Shown: piece by piece, positions 21,099-32,759 of the stretch | Numbering within the stretch: the stretch's first letter is position 1 | How the letters are laid out: every line of letters begins with the position of its first letter | Assembly: GCF_949987515.2 (NCBI RefSeq) | Contig: NC_082697.1 | Span: forward strand, 19,289,730 to 19,353,729 | Origin: Delphinus delphis | Lineage: Eukaryota > Chordata > Mammalia > Artiodactyla > Delphinidae | DNA length: 64,000 bases | Direction: 5' to 3' | Position numbers and translations under genes: made by a program | Notes under the pieces: generated by a model | What the model was told of the DNA's origin: nothing | The model's database searches: none | The model's input: the letters and a program-made list of their open reading frames with translations, nothing else

Positions 21099-21870
21099 TA
21101 AAGAGGGGATTGAAGTTTCATAATCAACAAACATTCATTGGAACTCTTACTATGTGTCAGATACTTCAGTTAATTTATTTTTATTGAGTCCTTCAAGAGC
21201 TATGAAGTAGGAAAGGAATCCCCAGTTTACAAATGACAAAACCGAGGCTTAGTGAGGTCAATTTTTCAAGAGACATATAACTAGTAAATGGCAAAAGAGA
21301 ACTAAATATAACTCGTCATAACTCATGTTCCTTTGTCATTTTTCTCTGTATGCTTTCCAAGTAGACTGCAGCCCCATAAATAATCAAGTCTCCAGAAGCT
21401 ATATTGGTACCTTTTTCAGAGCAGTGTGAATGTGTCATAACTTGGCCAGGACAGGCTCACAGGCATGCTGGGACCTCAGAAGTATGAGGCGTCTGGAAGA
21501 GGATGGAGGGAACTTGCCCAGCTGGAAAGCTGACCATTGATGGACAGAGAGGTCCCAGTTGTCCACATGAATATGGGAAATTCTGTCAGGTTCCAGGGCA
21601 GTCTCACTTCTACAGTGGGGCACTGTGGGATTGGGGTTGTGAGCCAAGGGACCAGAAATTTGCAGGGCATGATTATGCTGGAGTGGCATCCTTGTTTGGA
21701 GCAGGACCCTGGTTAGAAGCTCTGGGAGGGAGGAGGGAGAGACTTACCACTGGAGGGGTCTGCTTCTCAAAAATGAGTTCTAGGCACAGGAAACAGCTGG
21801 AATGAGAAACAGAAATGCGAATAGGAACACAGTCCTGTGACAGGTAGAAACACTGCCTCAGCGTCCCACC
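21099..21870. other. Mostly single-copy sequence
   Basis: A possible antisense MIR remnant lies around 21130-21300 ('gaactcttactatgtgtcag', then 'atgacaaaaccgaggcttag'). A 100-codon frame at 21503-21805 has no recognised domain. Confidence 0.3.
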
Positions 21871-21879
21871 TCAGCTTAA

Positions 21880-22360
21880 AGTCCATCTCCTCACAAGGGC
21901 CTTTGTTGACCACTCCAAATAGATACCCCTGTGCTTCCTTATTGATGTGCTATATTTTCTTTACTCAGATACACTCACTTCAAGGCCTTCCCACTTGCCA
22001 TTTCCTCTTCCAGGAAAGTTCTTCTCTTAAACATCTATAGGCCTTGTGCCCTCACTGCTTCAAAGTCCTTTTTCAAAAATCACTCTCAAGGAGGCATTCC
22101 CCGACCCCCTCATTTAAAATTTCAAACCCTCCCCCTCCCCCAATATTTTATTACCCCCTTTTCCTGCTTTACAGTTTTTCTCCTTAGCATTGACCACTAA
22201 ATTATGTCATTTGTTTCCTTTTTATCTTGTTCCTTGACTGATCTCTAGAAGGTCTAGGAAGTTCGGAAATGGATGTAATTTTATCCCCATGTCCACAGTG
22301 TTTAGAACAGTGTCTGAGACATGTCAGGCCCTCAATAAATATCTGTTGAATTAATTTATC
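21880..22360 (+). repeat. L2 (LINE2) 3' region
   Basis: Sense L2 sequence over about 480 bp. It has 'caagggcctttgttgaccac', 'cacttgccatttcctcttcc', 'aaggaggcattccccgaccc' and 'tccttagcattgaccactaa'. The tail is 'ccctcaataaatatctgttg' at 22330-22349. Confidence 0.8.
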
Positions 22361-22384
22361 ACAGGTCGTAATTACATATTTAAT

Positions 22385-22520
22385 CATTTACTATCTCCAT
22401 CTCTCGCTAGACTGTAAACTCTGTGAGAGTGAAAAAATGTGTCCGTGTTTCCATTACTGCATCCCCAGGGCCTAGAATATATTCAGTGCTCAAGAAATAC
22501 TTTTTGAGTGAAAGACTGGC
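22385..22520 (+). repeat. Second L2 3' tail
   Basis: 'ctagactgtaaactctgtga' followed by 'actgcatccccagggcctag' and 'tgctcaagaaatactttttg' is another L2 terminus directly after the first. Confidence 0.7.
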
Positions 22521-22599
22521 AGAAGAAGCCCAAGAACCTTTATAGCTCACCATCTGAGCCCTTTTCAAGTTGTATTGTGTTTATTATAATTATTTGCAA

Positions 22600-22725
22600 A
22601 GGAGTTTATTTTTCCCACTAATCTAATAGTTCTTTAAAGGGCAAATGTTGTGTCTTATTCATCTCTGAATTTAAGATCTTTGACACCAGCTAGCACTTAG
22701 TAGGCGATGGTTAATTATCTACCAA
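22600..22725 (+). repeat. Third L2-like 3' tail
   Basis: 'tcttattcatctctgaattt' then 'ccagctagcacttagtaggc' matches the L2 tail pattern a third time. Confidence 0.55.
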
Positions 22726-23380
22726 ATGGATAACACGTACACAGCAGCAAAAGCCATGCGTAAGAGTGCAAAACTCAGTGAAGAGCCTACTCCCTGCTAA
22801 GGCTGAGCCTGCCTTGTTTGGGACTGACACAGGAAAGGCAAGGGTGTAGTTGTAGGAGGCAAGTGTCAGAGATACCACCTGGGATGGGTTAGGATGACCA
22901 GACACAGAGGACTCTGGGAGACCTTATCCCAGAGGATAAGATCCTTCCAGGCCAGGCTGGTCCTGGCTGGAGCAGCAAAGGCAGCCAAAGGAAAGGAGGC
23001 AGGCAGGTGAAGTGGAGTGAGATGGGATCATGGAAAGACCAGGCAGAAACCCATGGCCAACAGGGTTTCTCACGCTGATTCACTGAGCACTGAGAAGCAA
23101 CAGGGAAGACTTGGGGCCCTGGGGCTCCAGAGAAGAGGCCAGGAGTCAAGGTGCCCTTCACGTCTCAAAATCAGTCGGGATGTGATGCTAACCCCATTCT
23201 CACCTACTTCATGAAGCGTGTGTCCTAATTTGCTTTTCTTAGCACTCTAAAACCTGTAGAACACCCTGCCCAATACAAGTTGCTTACACAGAATTGCTAA
23301 GTTGCAAACCATCCATGGATTGGATCCAGGATGATTCTTGGAGTAAGCAGTGGTTATCAGGGATGCCTTTGGGTGGTTCC
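22726..23380. other. Single-copy sequence
   Basis: A 90-codon minus frame (22889-23161) lacks any recognised domain. No gene called. Confidence 0.3.
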
Positions 23381-23389
23381 TTATCTTAA

Positions 23390-23475
23390 ATAGATGAATG
23401 TCTTAAATAAATGAAAGAATGCATCAATGAATGAATGACCACATGAGCAAATGGATTAATGAATGAATGAAACAA
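23390..23475 (+). repeat. Degenerate (GAAT)n tetranucleotide tract
   Basis: Imperfect aatgaatg repeats, for example 'atgaatgaatgac' and 'aatgaatgaatgaaac'. Confidence 0.8.
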
Positions 23476-23867
23476 ATTTTCTGCAATTTTTTAAGATGAA
23501 GCACAAGGGAAGGGTGCATTTAGGAACCATGGAAGCCCTCGCAATGAGAGGCAAGGCAAACTGAGCTTCAGACAAGGAATCATATCCACATTGCATGCAG
23601 CTCTAAGAGAAGGCTTAAAAGAGGAAGAAAGTGAGTTGGGCTCTGAAGAGTGCACACAGTTTTTTGTTGTTTAATTGATTTTTGACTTTGCATCGTATTA
23701 AGAGTTTCTGTGTTGGCTCATATATGGATGATAGTTGATGTCCCATGGATATTTTACAAAACCAGTTATTTTCTGTTTGTAGCCTATGTATATTTCCTGA
23801 AAAGGCATATTGGGGTGAGGAAGATGAGGTTAAGTCTCTTGATCTTATGAACGGGTCTCCATTGATG

Positions 23868-23881
23868 CCTCCTTGTTATTT
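23868..23881. repeat. SINE target-site duplication, left
   Basis: cctccttgttattt, identical to 23999-24012. Confidence 0.9.
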
Positions 23882-23998
23882 ATTTTTGGGTGGAGGCATG
23901 CCTTGCAGCTTGTGGGATCTTAGTTCCCCACCAGGGATCGAACCCAGGCCCTTGGCAGTGGAAGTGTGGAGTCCTAACCGTTGGACTGCCAGGGAATT
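23882..23998 (-). mobile_element. Short CHR/Bov-tA-like tRNA SINE, antisense
   Basis: Antisense copy with 'cttgtgggatcttagttccc', 'accagggatcgaacccaggc' (pol III B box complement) and terminal 'ctgccagggaatt'. A perfect 14-bp target-site duplication flanks it. It matches the short form at 7411-7535 rather than the long-bodied forms. Confidence 0.9.
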
Positions 23999-24249
23999 CC
24001 TCCTTGTTATTTCTACAGTTGTTTCATTGTACATTTTGGTGCTATGCTACCAAAAGATATATGAGTGGTTTGCTCTGGATTTTGTTTTTCCCATTGTCCT
24101 TACAGAGTGGATTGGTTTAATATATATAGTTAGTGGGGGGGAAAAAAAAACATGAGCAACAGAGGGTGAAGCAAAGAGATGACACAAAATGTGGAGAACT
24201 GTGAGGATACTATCCCACCTATGAGGGACAAAATGTTACATGAAAGTGG

Positions 24250-24450
24250 AAAGAAAGAAAGATGAGTATATGCTGAGTGTTTTCTCTTGGTCATTGGGTA
24301 GTTTGACCCTGTTTTCTTATTTAGTCCCCATGATGTTATCTGAGATGGGTATCAACATCCTCATTTCATACACAGAACTGATGACAGAGAGGTTAAGTGA
24401 CCTTGTAGAAGTTACTCCTTAGAAGTGAGATTCAAACACTAGTCTCTGTG
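24250..24450 (-). repeat. MIR SINE, antisense
   Basis: 'atcctcatttcatacacaga', 'gagaggttaagtgaccttgt' and 'gtgagattcaaacactagtc' in antisense MIR order. Confidence 0.75.
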
Positions 24451-25045
24451 GGTCAAATACTTTCTCTTGTGACATTTCAGTGTTTTAAGATGGAAGACAC
24501 TCCAGACTGCAAAGATAAGACTAGATAAAACGGGAGGTAAGGAGAGCAGGAGAGAGGGGTCCAAGATTATGGAAAGTCTAGAGATCAGTGTGAAATCCTT
24601 GAGGCAATGAATGGAGTGTCTCTGACAGCATGCCTTAGGTGTGCTTGGCCAGGAGGCAACCTGGGTCCTCTGCTTTGGTAGAAGCTGGCTCAGAGGACTG
24701 GGTGGGGAGAGCTGAATCCACAAGGGTACAACTCAGATCTGCAGCTAAGAGTGACCTTGAAGGGTTGGGGGCTGATACTTCAGCAGGAAGAGAATGTATA
24801 ATTTAAGAAAATTAATCTATAATAATAAAAAAAGGCAAAGCTAAGAAGCTGAAAAAAATCACTTGGAAGATTATTTTAATAGTTCAGAACTAAGTGCTAT
24901 GACCTTGATTAAAAAGGAGTAGTAGAAATGAGAGAATTGGGAGCATTAGGGAGACATTTGGAAGGAAGAATTCATCTGATTTAATTGCTGACTGGATATC
25001 TAGACAAAAAAGAAATAAGATGTTTCAAGTAAAAAAAAAAAAAAT
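24451..25045. other. Single-copy sequence, AT-rich to the right
   Basis: No gene recognised. Short A runs at about 24826 and 25031. Confidence 0.3.
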
Positions 25046-25049
25046 AATC

Positions 25050-25245
25050 CAGTGGGTAAGCACTGCATTGGGCCTTTTTCATTCATTTTGAATTCAGTTT
25101 CATTCATTCATAATAACCTGTGAAATATATGCCACGAGCCCTATTTACTGATGAAAAAACTGAGGCTCAGAGAGGCTAAATAACCAGCACATTCAGTTAG
25201 AGGTGGGATTCAAGTCCAGTTACTTCTAATTCCAAAATCTACCTT
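25050..25245 (-). repeat. MIR SINE, antisense
   Basis: 'aaaactgaggctcagagagg', then 'aggtgggattcaagtccagt' and 'cttctaattccaaaatctac', the antisense MIR core. Confidence 0.75.
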
Positions 25246-26530
25246 CTTTACTCAGTGACTTGAGAACTGTAGGAGCTGCTTACTTAAGGGAAATGTGAAT
25301 GAACATCTAGTGGCCATGACATTGCAGGGACTAACTATGTTAAACAAATATCTGGTTTCTTTAAAAAAAAAAAACACCAAAAAACAAAAACCAGAAGACA
25401 AGGCAGAGTGCTGAGTCATTCACCCCAAGAAGCCTGAGGGAGGTGATTATAAACAGCTGGAACCAGCGTCATGGGCTCCACTAGAAAAACCAGAGGAGAA
25501 GCAGGAAGGGACTGGCTTCCGAAAGGAGAAGGAAAACTGAAGCAGGGAAGTTATTTCAGAGGACAAAGCACGGCCAGACAGAACCGGATAGAGCCAAGCA
25601 GAGCAGGAGCCTTTGGTTCTGCAAGAAGAAAGAAATCAAATTCTAAAACTCAAATGTTTCTTGAGCTAGATGTGGTCTTTCAGTAAACAGTAACATAATA
25701 GACACAGGGCCTGACACCCTGACACCCTGATGCTCCATCACATGGAAGTAGATTCGAGTGGAGACAGTAAAAGTAGTGAAAAAACTATATAGGTGGAAGT
25801 GTGATGCTGAAGGATGAAGGGTTCCATTTGTCCTTAGAGGTTATTTTTTATTAGCCTTCTCTCCTGTAGTGGCTTGTTTTATCTTCAGAGTCTAAGTAAT
25901 TCATTTTTTTATTGATCAATGACCGCTTGACTCACTTGACTTTCGATATACAAGCACTGAGTTAATATTCCCTTCCTGCAATTGCTACACCTCTGAATTG
26001 TCAAACCTGCTAAGCTATCCCCATTGATGACCCTGGGATCATCTGGGCAGAGCCTGAGCCCCAGGCCCCGGCCAAGGGAGGAGTTACATGGCGCTGGTGA
26101 TGGAAAATCATCCTATCGACCAAAAAATTGGAAGTCGACGGTGGCGGGCCAGGGAGTGGATTGGGAGCATGAGGTAAGGCCTGCTCATTCTTTGCTCTCA
26201 GCCAACATCACTCATACCCACTCTGCTCCAGGACTGAGCTAGAGGCCCAAGGACAAGTTGGATTTGGGGCATTTAGCTTCAAGTGAAAGGAGATCGCAGA
26301 AGTGTCCTCTGCAGTCCTTTAGACTTGGATGAGTGGGGATGGGTGAACAATTGGTCATGAAGACATTAATTTGAAAATAACTGGACCAGTTGAGTGAGCA
26401 GGGTCCATTTGCAAATGAAAGTAATGTAGAGGGAAAAATATAGAGTACCATGGGGCACAAAAGGAATCATCCCTTATTTTTGATGTGAGTGTAAAAATGT
26501 CTAAGTATGATGCCAAGGGTCGGAGAGAGC
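25246..26530. other. Single-copy sequence
   Basis: Contains a good splice-donor word, gag|gtaagg, at 26171-26179 at the end of an open stretch that starts near 26024. There is no convincing acceptor and no recognised protein sequence. Otherwise nothing is identified. Confidence 0.3.
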
Positions 26531-26534
26531 TTGA

Positions 26535-26745
26535 GCATAGCATCAGACAGACTTGGTTCTGAACTCTAGCTCTTCACTTCAGAGCTGTCTGAGATCAGAT
26601 AACATTCAAAACCTCTCTGAAACTTATTTATATATGGGGCTGAAGATTTGTAGGATGAGGATGAAACTGGATTAATGCCTGCAAAGTGTCTGATATGGTA
26701 CCTGGTACAGAGTAAATTCTCAGCGAGGATTAGTTTTCGTTCCCA
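26535..26745 (+). repeat. MIR SINE
   Basis: 'agcatagcatcagacagact', 'tggttctgaactctagctct', 'aaaacctctctgaaacttat' and 'agggtatggta'-like 3' sequence give a near-complete sense MIR. Confidence 0.7.
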
Positions 26746-27730
26746 TGAGGTGCAATATGAATAATGACGATCCCATGGTAGCCAAAGTCTATGCTCAGAG
26801 CTGGGTTGGAAAAGCACATATTTGTAACAATTTAGATCAACAAGAATTATTAAGTGCCAGCCACATGAATGGTGAAACCAAAGCACGGCATGATAACAGA
26901 GCTTGTTCAAGGTCATGAAACTGTAAGGTAGGACTCAGAGTCAGTTTTCCTAAAGCTTCCCTGAAGGCTGGCTGTGGGGTCTTCATTTTCTAGCTCATCT
27001 TGTGAAGGTCAGAGACTCTGTGTTTTTAATTAAAAGCAAAATGCTTCCAATCAGCAGACAGACCTCCTATCTCAGCAGCCATTAGGAGCACAATGGGTCT
27101 TTCCCTAGCCTTAATAAGATTAAGAAAGAAACATCCACAGCACCCGATGTCCACCCCATCCCCCTTGGCTCCACAGCCTGTATCGCTTTCTCTGTGGGAA
27201 GTCTGTGAATTAGGATCCATTCCTAGCGATGCCAGCCCAGGAAGCTGCACTCAGCTTGTCTGTGCGTGCAGAGAACCCGGACCTCTTGGACTCCCACAAC
27301 GAGTGCGGCACTTGACCTTGCAATGTAACCTTGGTTCTTGGTTACAGGCTGCCTTTGGTCCTCCAAATGTCATCCTCCTAGCTCAGGTGGTCACTCCTGC
27401 CCAGGACACATTTGAGGTAATGAGATGCCTGAATTCCATTCCTGGTGGTTCAGGAAGTGCCTTTTGTGTTTGCCCAATGGGGAAGGTAAGGACCTTCTGC
27501 CAAGACTGGAGTGGAAGGAGAAAGGCTCTCCTCTCCCATCTTGTTCATCACGCAGAGATGCAGAACAAAGAGCCCTGACTTACTTGAGCTCTTGTCTCTT
27601 TTCTGCTGCTTACCAACTGACAAGTTCAATGGTCCACCTGCAAAAATGCCAAAGTTTAGTGAGCTGAGCTCTGTTTATTGGAATTTCTGATACTTGATGA
27701 CTGTAGACTAGGACTCATGGAGACACAGAA
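26746..27730. other. Single-copy sequence with exon-like stretch
   Basis: The longest non-repeat open frame of the window (161 codons, 27093-27578) lies here. Within it, 27348-27416 is flanked by an acceptor-like ttacag and a donor-like gaggtaatg. No protein family is recognised, so no gene is called. A weak antisense MIR remnant may lie at 26845-26945. Confidence 0.3.
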
Positions 27731-27734
27731 CCTG

Positions 27735-27895
27735 CTCTGGATCAGACAGACTTGGGTTAAAACCCTAACTCCTATACTCTCCAATTCTCAAAATTACCCT
27801 TTGAGTTTTCATTTCATCAAAGGATATTGTATGATGGATATAAATACTTAACATATAGTGCTCATATATAGTATATACTCAATAAATGGCAGTTT
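27735..27895 (+). repeat. MIR SINE
   Basis: 'ggatcagacagacttgggtt' then 'aaaaccctaactcctatact', 'gagttttcatttcatcaaag' and a 3' part 'agtatatactcaataaatgg'. Confidence 0.7.
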
Positions 27896-27935
27896 AAAAA
27901 ATCCCCTATAAATCATATCAATACACTTAGATGTA

Positions 27936-27963
27936 AAATAAATAAATAAATAAAAATAAATAA

Positions 27964-28004
<41 letters not shown>
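27936..28004 (+). repeat. (TAAA)n plus (TA)n microsatellite
   Basis: About eight taaa-type units followed by about 18 TA dinucleotides ending at 28004. Likely polymorphic, and TA tracts of this length can be cruciform-prone. Confidence 0.95.
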
Positions 28005-28008
<4 letters not shown>

Positions 28009-28790
28009 CCGCCCTACATTGCTAACAAGAAGAGCCCCTTAAAATCTACCCTGGGTCATTTTTTGTTGTTTAGACCAAACATGACATATTATAAATTCCC
28101 TGGATTCCCTCTGAGAGAGCCCCAAACAGAAGACAGAGCTGCGGGACCGAGGAACTGGGCAAACAGATAGCATTTCTGATCCTGAGGTCTGTTAGGCAAT
28201 AGGAAAATACCCTTTGGGGTTGCTTGCTGACAAAAATCCCCTCCTGTTCCAAACTGGAGGCAGACTGGAGCAGAGGAAGGAAGCAAGCCAGCTTTTTGGC
28301 TTAGTTTGGGCCCAGCTGGCTCATCTGTCGGAGGCGGGGATCTAGTGCTGGCTCTCCTTTCCTCACCGCTTGCATTCTGTGAGGGAGCCATCAGAATGGG
28401 AGGTCAACCTATTGGCCAAAGACTTGTCCCGTGCGTGGGGCTTGGAGAGTGACAAAAGTGGCACACAGTTCTTTTTTCAGTGTGGTCTCTGATGGGAACA
28501 GTGCATCCAGGGAAAGTTTTGACACTAGAAGATTAAAACAGAAACACAGTTTTGGGGCTATTTCCAATTTGGGGTCCAAACTCCCATCCAGTATGGAAGC
28601 CTTAATACAGAGAGAATGCTCTTTGGGATTCAGATTGCAAAGGTTTCCTCCCTGCTTTCTTCCCTAAACACAAAAGAAAGTTAAGCTCTGCGCTCCAGGA
28701 TGGAGCTGGAGAAAGAATGATCCATTTCTTTAGAGCGGAGGAGATGGTGTCTAGAGGATTCATAGGAAAATGCCCTTTGCCGGAAGGCCC
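28005..28790. other. Single-copy sequence
   Basis: Moderately GC-rich around 28290-28450. Open frames up to 100 codons have no recognised domain. Confidence 0.3.
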
Positions 28791-28794
28791 CAGG

Positions 28795-29060
28795 CAGCCA
28801 GGCTGGGCTAAGCTGATTAAAGCTTCATTCAGAATTGCAATAAACCCGGAAGATATGCCGGGGCCATTGATGGGACTCAAGATTAGCCACTGAACTGATC
28901 GCTCTCTCCGGGATTGTGGCTGCTGTATTTTTGGAAACCGGGCACTTAAGAAAAGAATTTTCTATTTTCTCATGGCTTTGCGTGAGGACCTCATTAATTT
29001 CGCAAAGTCTCGGCAGAAGAACAATTGCTCTAATTCCATCTGGCAAAGTTCTAAAGCTTG
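28795..29060. other. Candidate conserved non-coding element A
   Basis: Repeat-free DNA with several homeodomain-like ATTA words: 'gctgattaaagc', 'ctcattaatttcgc', 'gctctaattcc'. It also has a CCATTGA word and isolated CpGs ('ctctctccgggattg', 'aaaccgggcac'), which neutral mammalian DNA tends to lose. It resembles developmental enhancers. Inferred by eye only. Confidence 0.3.
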
Positions 29061-29234
29061 AAAATTTCTCCTAGAATATGAAATATATGGAAAATGAAAA
29101 GACACACTTATATATGACCTTGGTAACAGATGACCTAGTATACATAATAGGCTACACCCCATATGCAAACACACACATATGTGTATATAAATATTTTTTT
29201 TCCCTAGCCTTCCTGCCCTTATCCTGCAGTTCTT

Positions 29235-29490
29235 AGCCATTTGGCCTGTCCCTGCTTATTAATGATGTTTCCAGAGCAGAGCTCATTGGTGCATGTTCAG
29301 CAATGGGTTGATTAATAAGGGGGCACTGGGGAGCTCTCTGGGAGCCTGGGCACCGCAGGCTTGTTGACCCTGATGCTCGGGGGATAGCCTAGCTTCATAC
29401 TATGGAATCTCAGTTAGCGTCATAAATTGTGGAGCCACTGGTTTTATTGCCCTTCTGCCTCCTGCTGGGAACGTTGTTTCTCTTTAATAA
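29235..29490. other. Candidate conserved non-coding element B
   Basis: Contains 'tgcttattaatgatgtttcc', 'gggttgattaataaggg' and 'ctctttaataacaggctg', all HNF1/homeodomain-like words, in repeat-free DNA next to element A. Confidence 0.28.
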
Positions 29491-29585
29491 CAGGCTGAGC
29501 AGCAGCAATGAACACTTCCCCTCCTCCCTCCACGACTTGCCCTGTTGTCCACTCTCCTCCCCACCTCCCAGCCCCGGTCACCAAA

Positions 29586-29606
29586 GCAGACACACACACA
29601 CACACA
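29586..29606 (+). repeat. (CA)n microsatellite
   Basis: About nine CA dinucleotides. Confidence 0.9.
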
Positions 29607-29619
29607 TGCCTATGTGCTC

Positions 29620-30207
29620 ACAGGATCACACACATTTATAGACATCATACACATCCATGAACATATACAGAAACCTATCACTCCCCCCTTTTTTATCAGC
29701 TTCCGGTTTTAGTAAGGATACCATCCCCCCTTCCTTGGCACAGCTAAATCAGGCAGAGATTTTCAAAAGGCAATTTTCTAAACATCAAAGAAAAACGGAA
29801 AGTAACCAATCTTAGAAAATATCAAGAGCATAAAAATAGTCTTGTTTTCAAAATAGAGATTGCTAGAATCTCAGTGGAAATAGAGAAGAGCTGGCCTGCC
29901 TTCTCAGTACTGTTCTCAGAGCAAAGAGAACTCCCCTCACTTCCTCATTTCCCTCTTCCCCTGGCGTCAGGGAGCCATCCCACTCCTTGGGCCTCAGGGA
30001 CTAATCTCCATACACAAACTTGACCTGGAGCCGGACCCTCGGGAAGATTCCCTTCCCTGCCTGATGTCAGCGCCTCCTCCTTCTAGAGCCACCGCACTCC
30101 CACACCTAGAGAGCTCCAAGTCCTGCTTCAGATCTCAGCTGTCCCTTTTTTAGTGAAGTTGTCTGGGGCCTCCCTATCTATCAAAGCCCTCTCTCTACAT
30201 CCAAGAG
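29620..30207. other. Single-copy sequence
   Basis: No gene seen. An L2-like 'agatctcagctgtccctttt' segment lies near 30132 and may be an L2 relic. Confidence 0.3.
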
Positions 30208-30209
30208 TA

Positions 30210-30529
30210 CAGTCATCCCTAGGTATCCACAAGGGATTGTTTCCAGGACTTGGTGGGGATACCTAAAAATCCATGGGTGCTCAAGTCCCTTATATAAAAT
30301 GGAGTAGTATTTGCATATAACCCACACACATCCTCCTGTAAACTTTAAATCATCTCTAGATTACTAATAATACCTTATACAATTGAAATTCTACGTAAAA
30401 AGTTGCTGGCACAGGGCAAATCCAAGTTTTGCTGTTTGGAAATTTCTGGAATTTTTTTTTCAAAAATGTTTGGATCCCCAGTTAGCTCAATCTGCGGATG
30501 TGGAGCCCACAGATTCAGAGGGCAGACTG
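30210..30529 (+). mobile_element. MER2-like non-autonomous Tigger-family transposon
   Basis: 320 bp bounded by inverted ends: cagtcatccctaggtatcc on the left and gggcagactg on the right. The TA dinucleotide is duplicated on both sides (30208-30209 and 30530-30531), as expected for Tc1/mariner/pogo elements. Internal 'gatgctcaagtccctt'-type (here gggtgctcaagtccctta) and 'tttaaatcatctctagatta' segments match MER2, whose usual length is about 345 bp. Non-coding. Confidence 0.85.
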
Positions 30530-30614
30530 TACTACGTTCTTTTTCCTTTTCACGGCAACCATTACAGTTGTAAATGTATGTTTATTTATGTCCAGCATTT
30601 GGTTAGTATCTGTC

Positions 30615-30745
30615 TCCAGAGCTGGAATGTAAACTCCTTCAGTGCAGAGATCCCACTTGTGAGTGTATCATCCTTACATCCCCAGCATCTATCCCATTAT
30701 CAGGAATGTAGTTCATAATAAGTAAATATTTATGATTGAATAAAC
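30615..30745 (+). repeat. L2 3' tail
   Basis: 'tggaatgtaaactccttcag', 'catccttacatccccagcat' and 'taagtaaatatttatgattg' in L2 tail order. Confidence 0.7.
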
Positions 30746-30859
30746 AACCTTTCTGTATTGCATTACACATGTAGGAGAGGTTTCCCAAGCCTATCTTAGT
30801 CGAATGTCTAGGACAATGAACTGTTTTGATATTGTGATAGATACTGTTGGTGTCATGCT

Positions 30860-31290
30860 CAGGTCCTTTTTACTGAGCTGGGGCATCTATCTGTCAGCAG
30901 TACGGGATGTCAGTGACTCCTACCTGGACACTTCTCCAGAGAAGTACTCTAAGATCAGGAGAAGTCTCACCCAGAAAGGTCTGGAAAGCTACATTTCCCC
31001 CAGAAGGAGCCCAGTAGCCAATGGCTAATTAATAAGGGGGTAGAAAAGCCTGGTTCCCTTGCCTCGCGGTGGGAACTCTGTGATGACGTTCAGGCTTGCG
31101 GAGCTGTCTGTGAGATCAGGCTGAGACAAGCCATCAGCTGAAACCACATCTTAGTCTGGTTTCTTCGCCTACCCTATGCAGCTCCTCTCTCCCTTACAGA
31201 GTTTACTTGAGAGCCCTCCCTTAAGAACTTCTTTGCATATGAATCTCCATCTCAGGAACTGTTTCTAGTGGACCTAAACTAAAACACGTT
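30860..31290 (+). repeat. LTR-like interspersed repeat, family not identified
   Basis: The end section 'ccttaagaacttctttgcat' ... 'tctccatctcaggaactgtt' ... 'gtggacctaaactaaaacac' resembles the 3' end of old mammalian LTR or MER repeats. A reverse-oriented relative appears at 62065-62330. The left edge is uncertain. Confidence 0.4.
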
Positions 31291-31544
31291 CAAAATTCAG
31301 AACCAGTGGGATGATGGTGAACTGACTTTCTGGACATAAAAACAAACGACAACAACTCTGATCTGTGGCTTCTGCCAACTTCCATGGTGTAAATAACTCC
31401 CACGATGGCCGATTTCAAGTTACCAATGTGATGTCATGGAACACAAAATTAGAAAGAGATGCACGCAACTGGCTTATGGTCAGCACAAGCCATGTACGGC
31501 ATACCGTAGCTCACAACATACATGAAAGAAAAGTTGTACACAAT

Positions 31545-31770
31545 ACCGATATTATTAGTAGCACCATTTGGAGTGTCAGCTATGTGCCAGGCATCATGAT
31601 GAATACTTTACATTTATCTCAGTCTGCACAACACCTCCAGGGAGTTTTACTATTATCCCCATTTTACAGAGGTAGAGACTGTGGCTCATAGAACTACGTG
31701 ATTCATCTAAGGTCGCACTGTTAATAAATGCTACAGCTGAGATTCAGACCCAGACCTGACTCCAGAATTT
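31545..31770 (-). repeat. MIR SINE, antisense
   Basis: 'tcagctatgtgccaggcatc', 'ttactattatccccatttta', 'cagaggtagagactgtggct', 'gctgagattcagacccagac' and 'ctgactccag' give a near-complete antisense MIR. Confidence 0.88.
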
Positions 31771-32755
31771 TAATGTATGACTATAGTTGGTGTCACCTAC
31801 TAAAAGGTAATAAATGCCCTCTTCATGTGTAGTCTGCATAGTGACTTTTTTTTTCTGCATAGTGATTCGCAATCCTTAGCATATTTGATTATTTCAATAA
31901 TGTAAACTATTCAGGGCAAACACAATTATTGTCAAGACAGGACATTGATACTTACTGTGATTTGTTCAGGGTTCTGGGGAGCAGACCTAGAGCTGTAAAT
32001 CAGGGCCCTTGTGGTCCAGATGTCTTTCCAGAAGACCCTGTTCTTTTCTCTTCAGAATCTCAACTCTCAGTGGCAACCTCACTATTTTCTGGTTGTGAAA
32101 TTTGTCCCAATGTATCCAGAGAAGGCTGAAATTGAAGGGATCGTAGGGAACATCATGTACCAATTCTTCAGCAGTCTGAGAACCCACCTACTTGTCTGTT
32201 TAGAATGGAAACTCAAGTAAGGAAGGTTTCTAAGGGGGGTTCGGGGTAAACCAATCCAGTTTAGTTTAGCACACGATTACCAAGTACCTGGAGCACCTGC
32301 TGGGGAACTCCTAGGGAGTTTCTGAGACTTTGCTCTGATGCTAGCACTTACTGTAGAACATGGCACATGACAGGTAATTGATATGTATAACTAAGTCCCT
32401 TTTCCTTCCTTGGTCCAAAACTGGAAGCAGATCCTGCTGGTGAATGACAAGACATTTAGGCGATAGATCTGTGCACGTAGGCCATTCAGACCTAGGGGTG
32501 TTTGCTTCACCCCTCAACGCCATCTTGTGGGCAAAGGAAATTTTGCCAGGGTTTGGGGAAGTCGGCCCGGCCATTGTGTGATCTGACTTAAAATCGGAAT
32601 TGGATAACCTACAAGGCTCTGGAAGGAAATCCAGAGAGCATCTCAAAGTGCAGAAGCAGAATTTAGGAATGGAGAATAATGGAGTCGACTCCGGGCCCCA
32701 TCATCGACGCTGAGTTTTGAGCGAGACACTGACTGTGGGGCATTTACTTTTCAGT
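31771..32755. other. Single-copy sequence
   Basis: Overlapping small open frames on both strands, with no recognised protein. No named repeat. Confidence 0.3.
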
Positions 32756-32759
32756 TCCC

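Noticed and set aside
27093..27578. 161-codon plus-strand frame as a single gene
   Set aside because: Composition looks like random non-coding translation; only a small exon-like part was kept as a low-interest finding.
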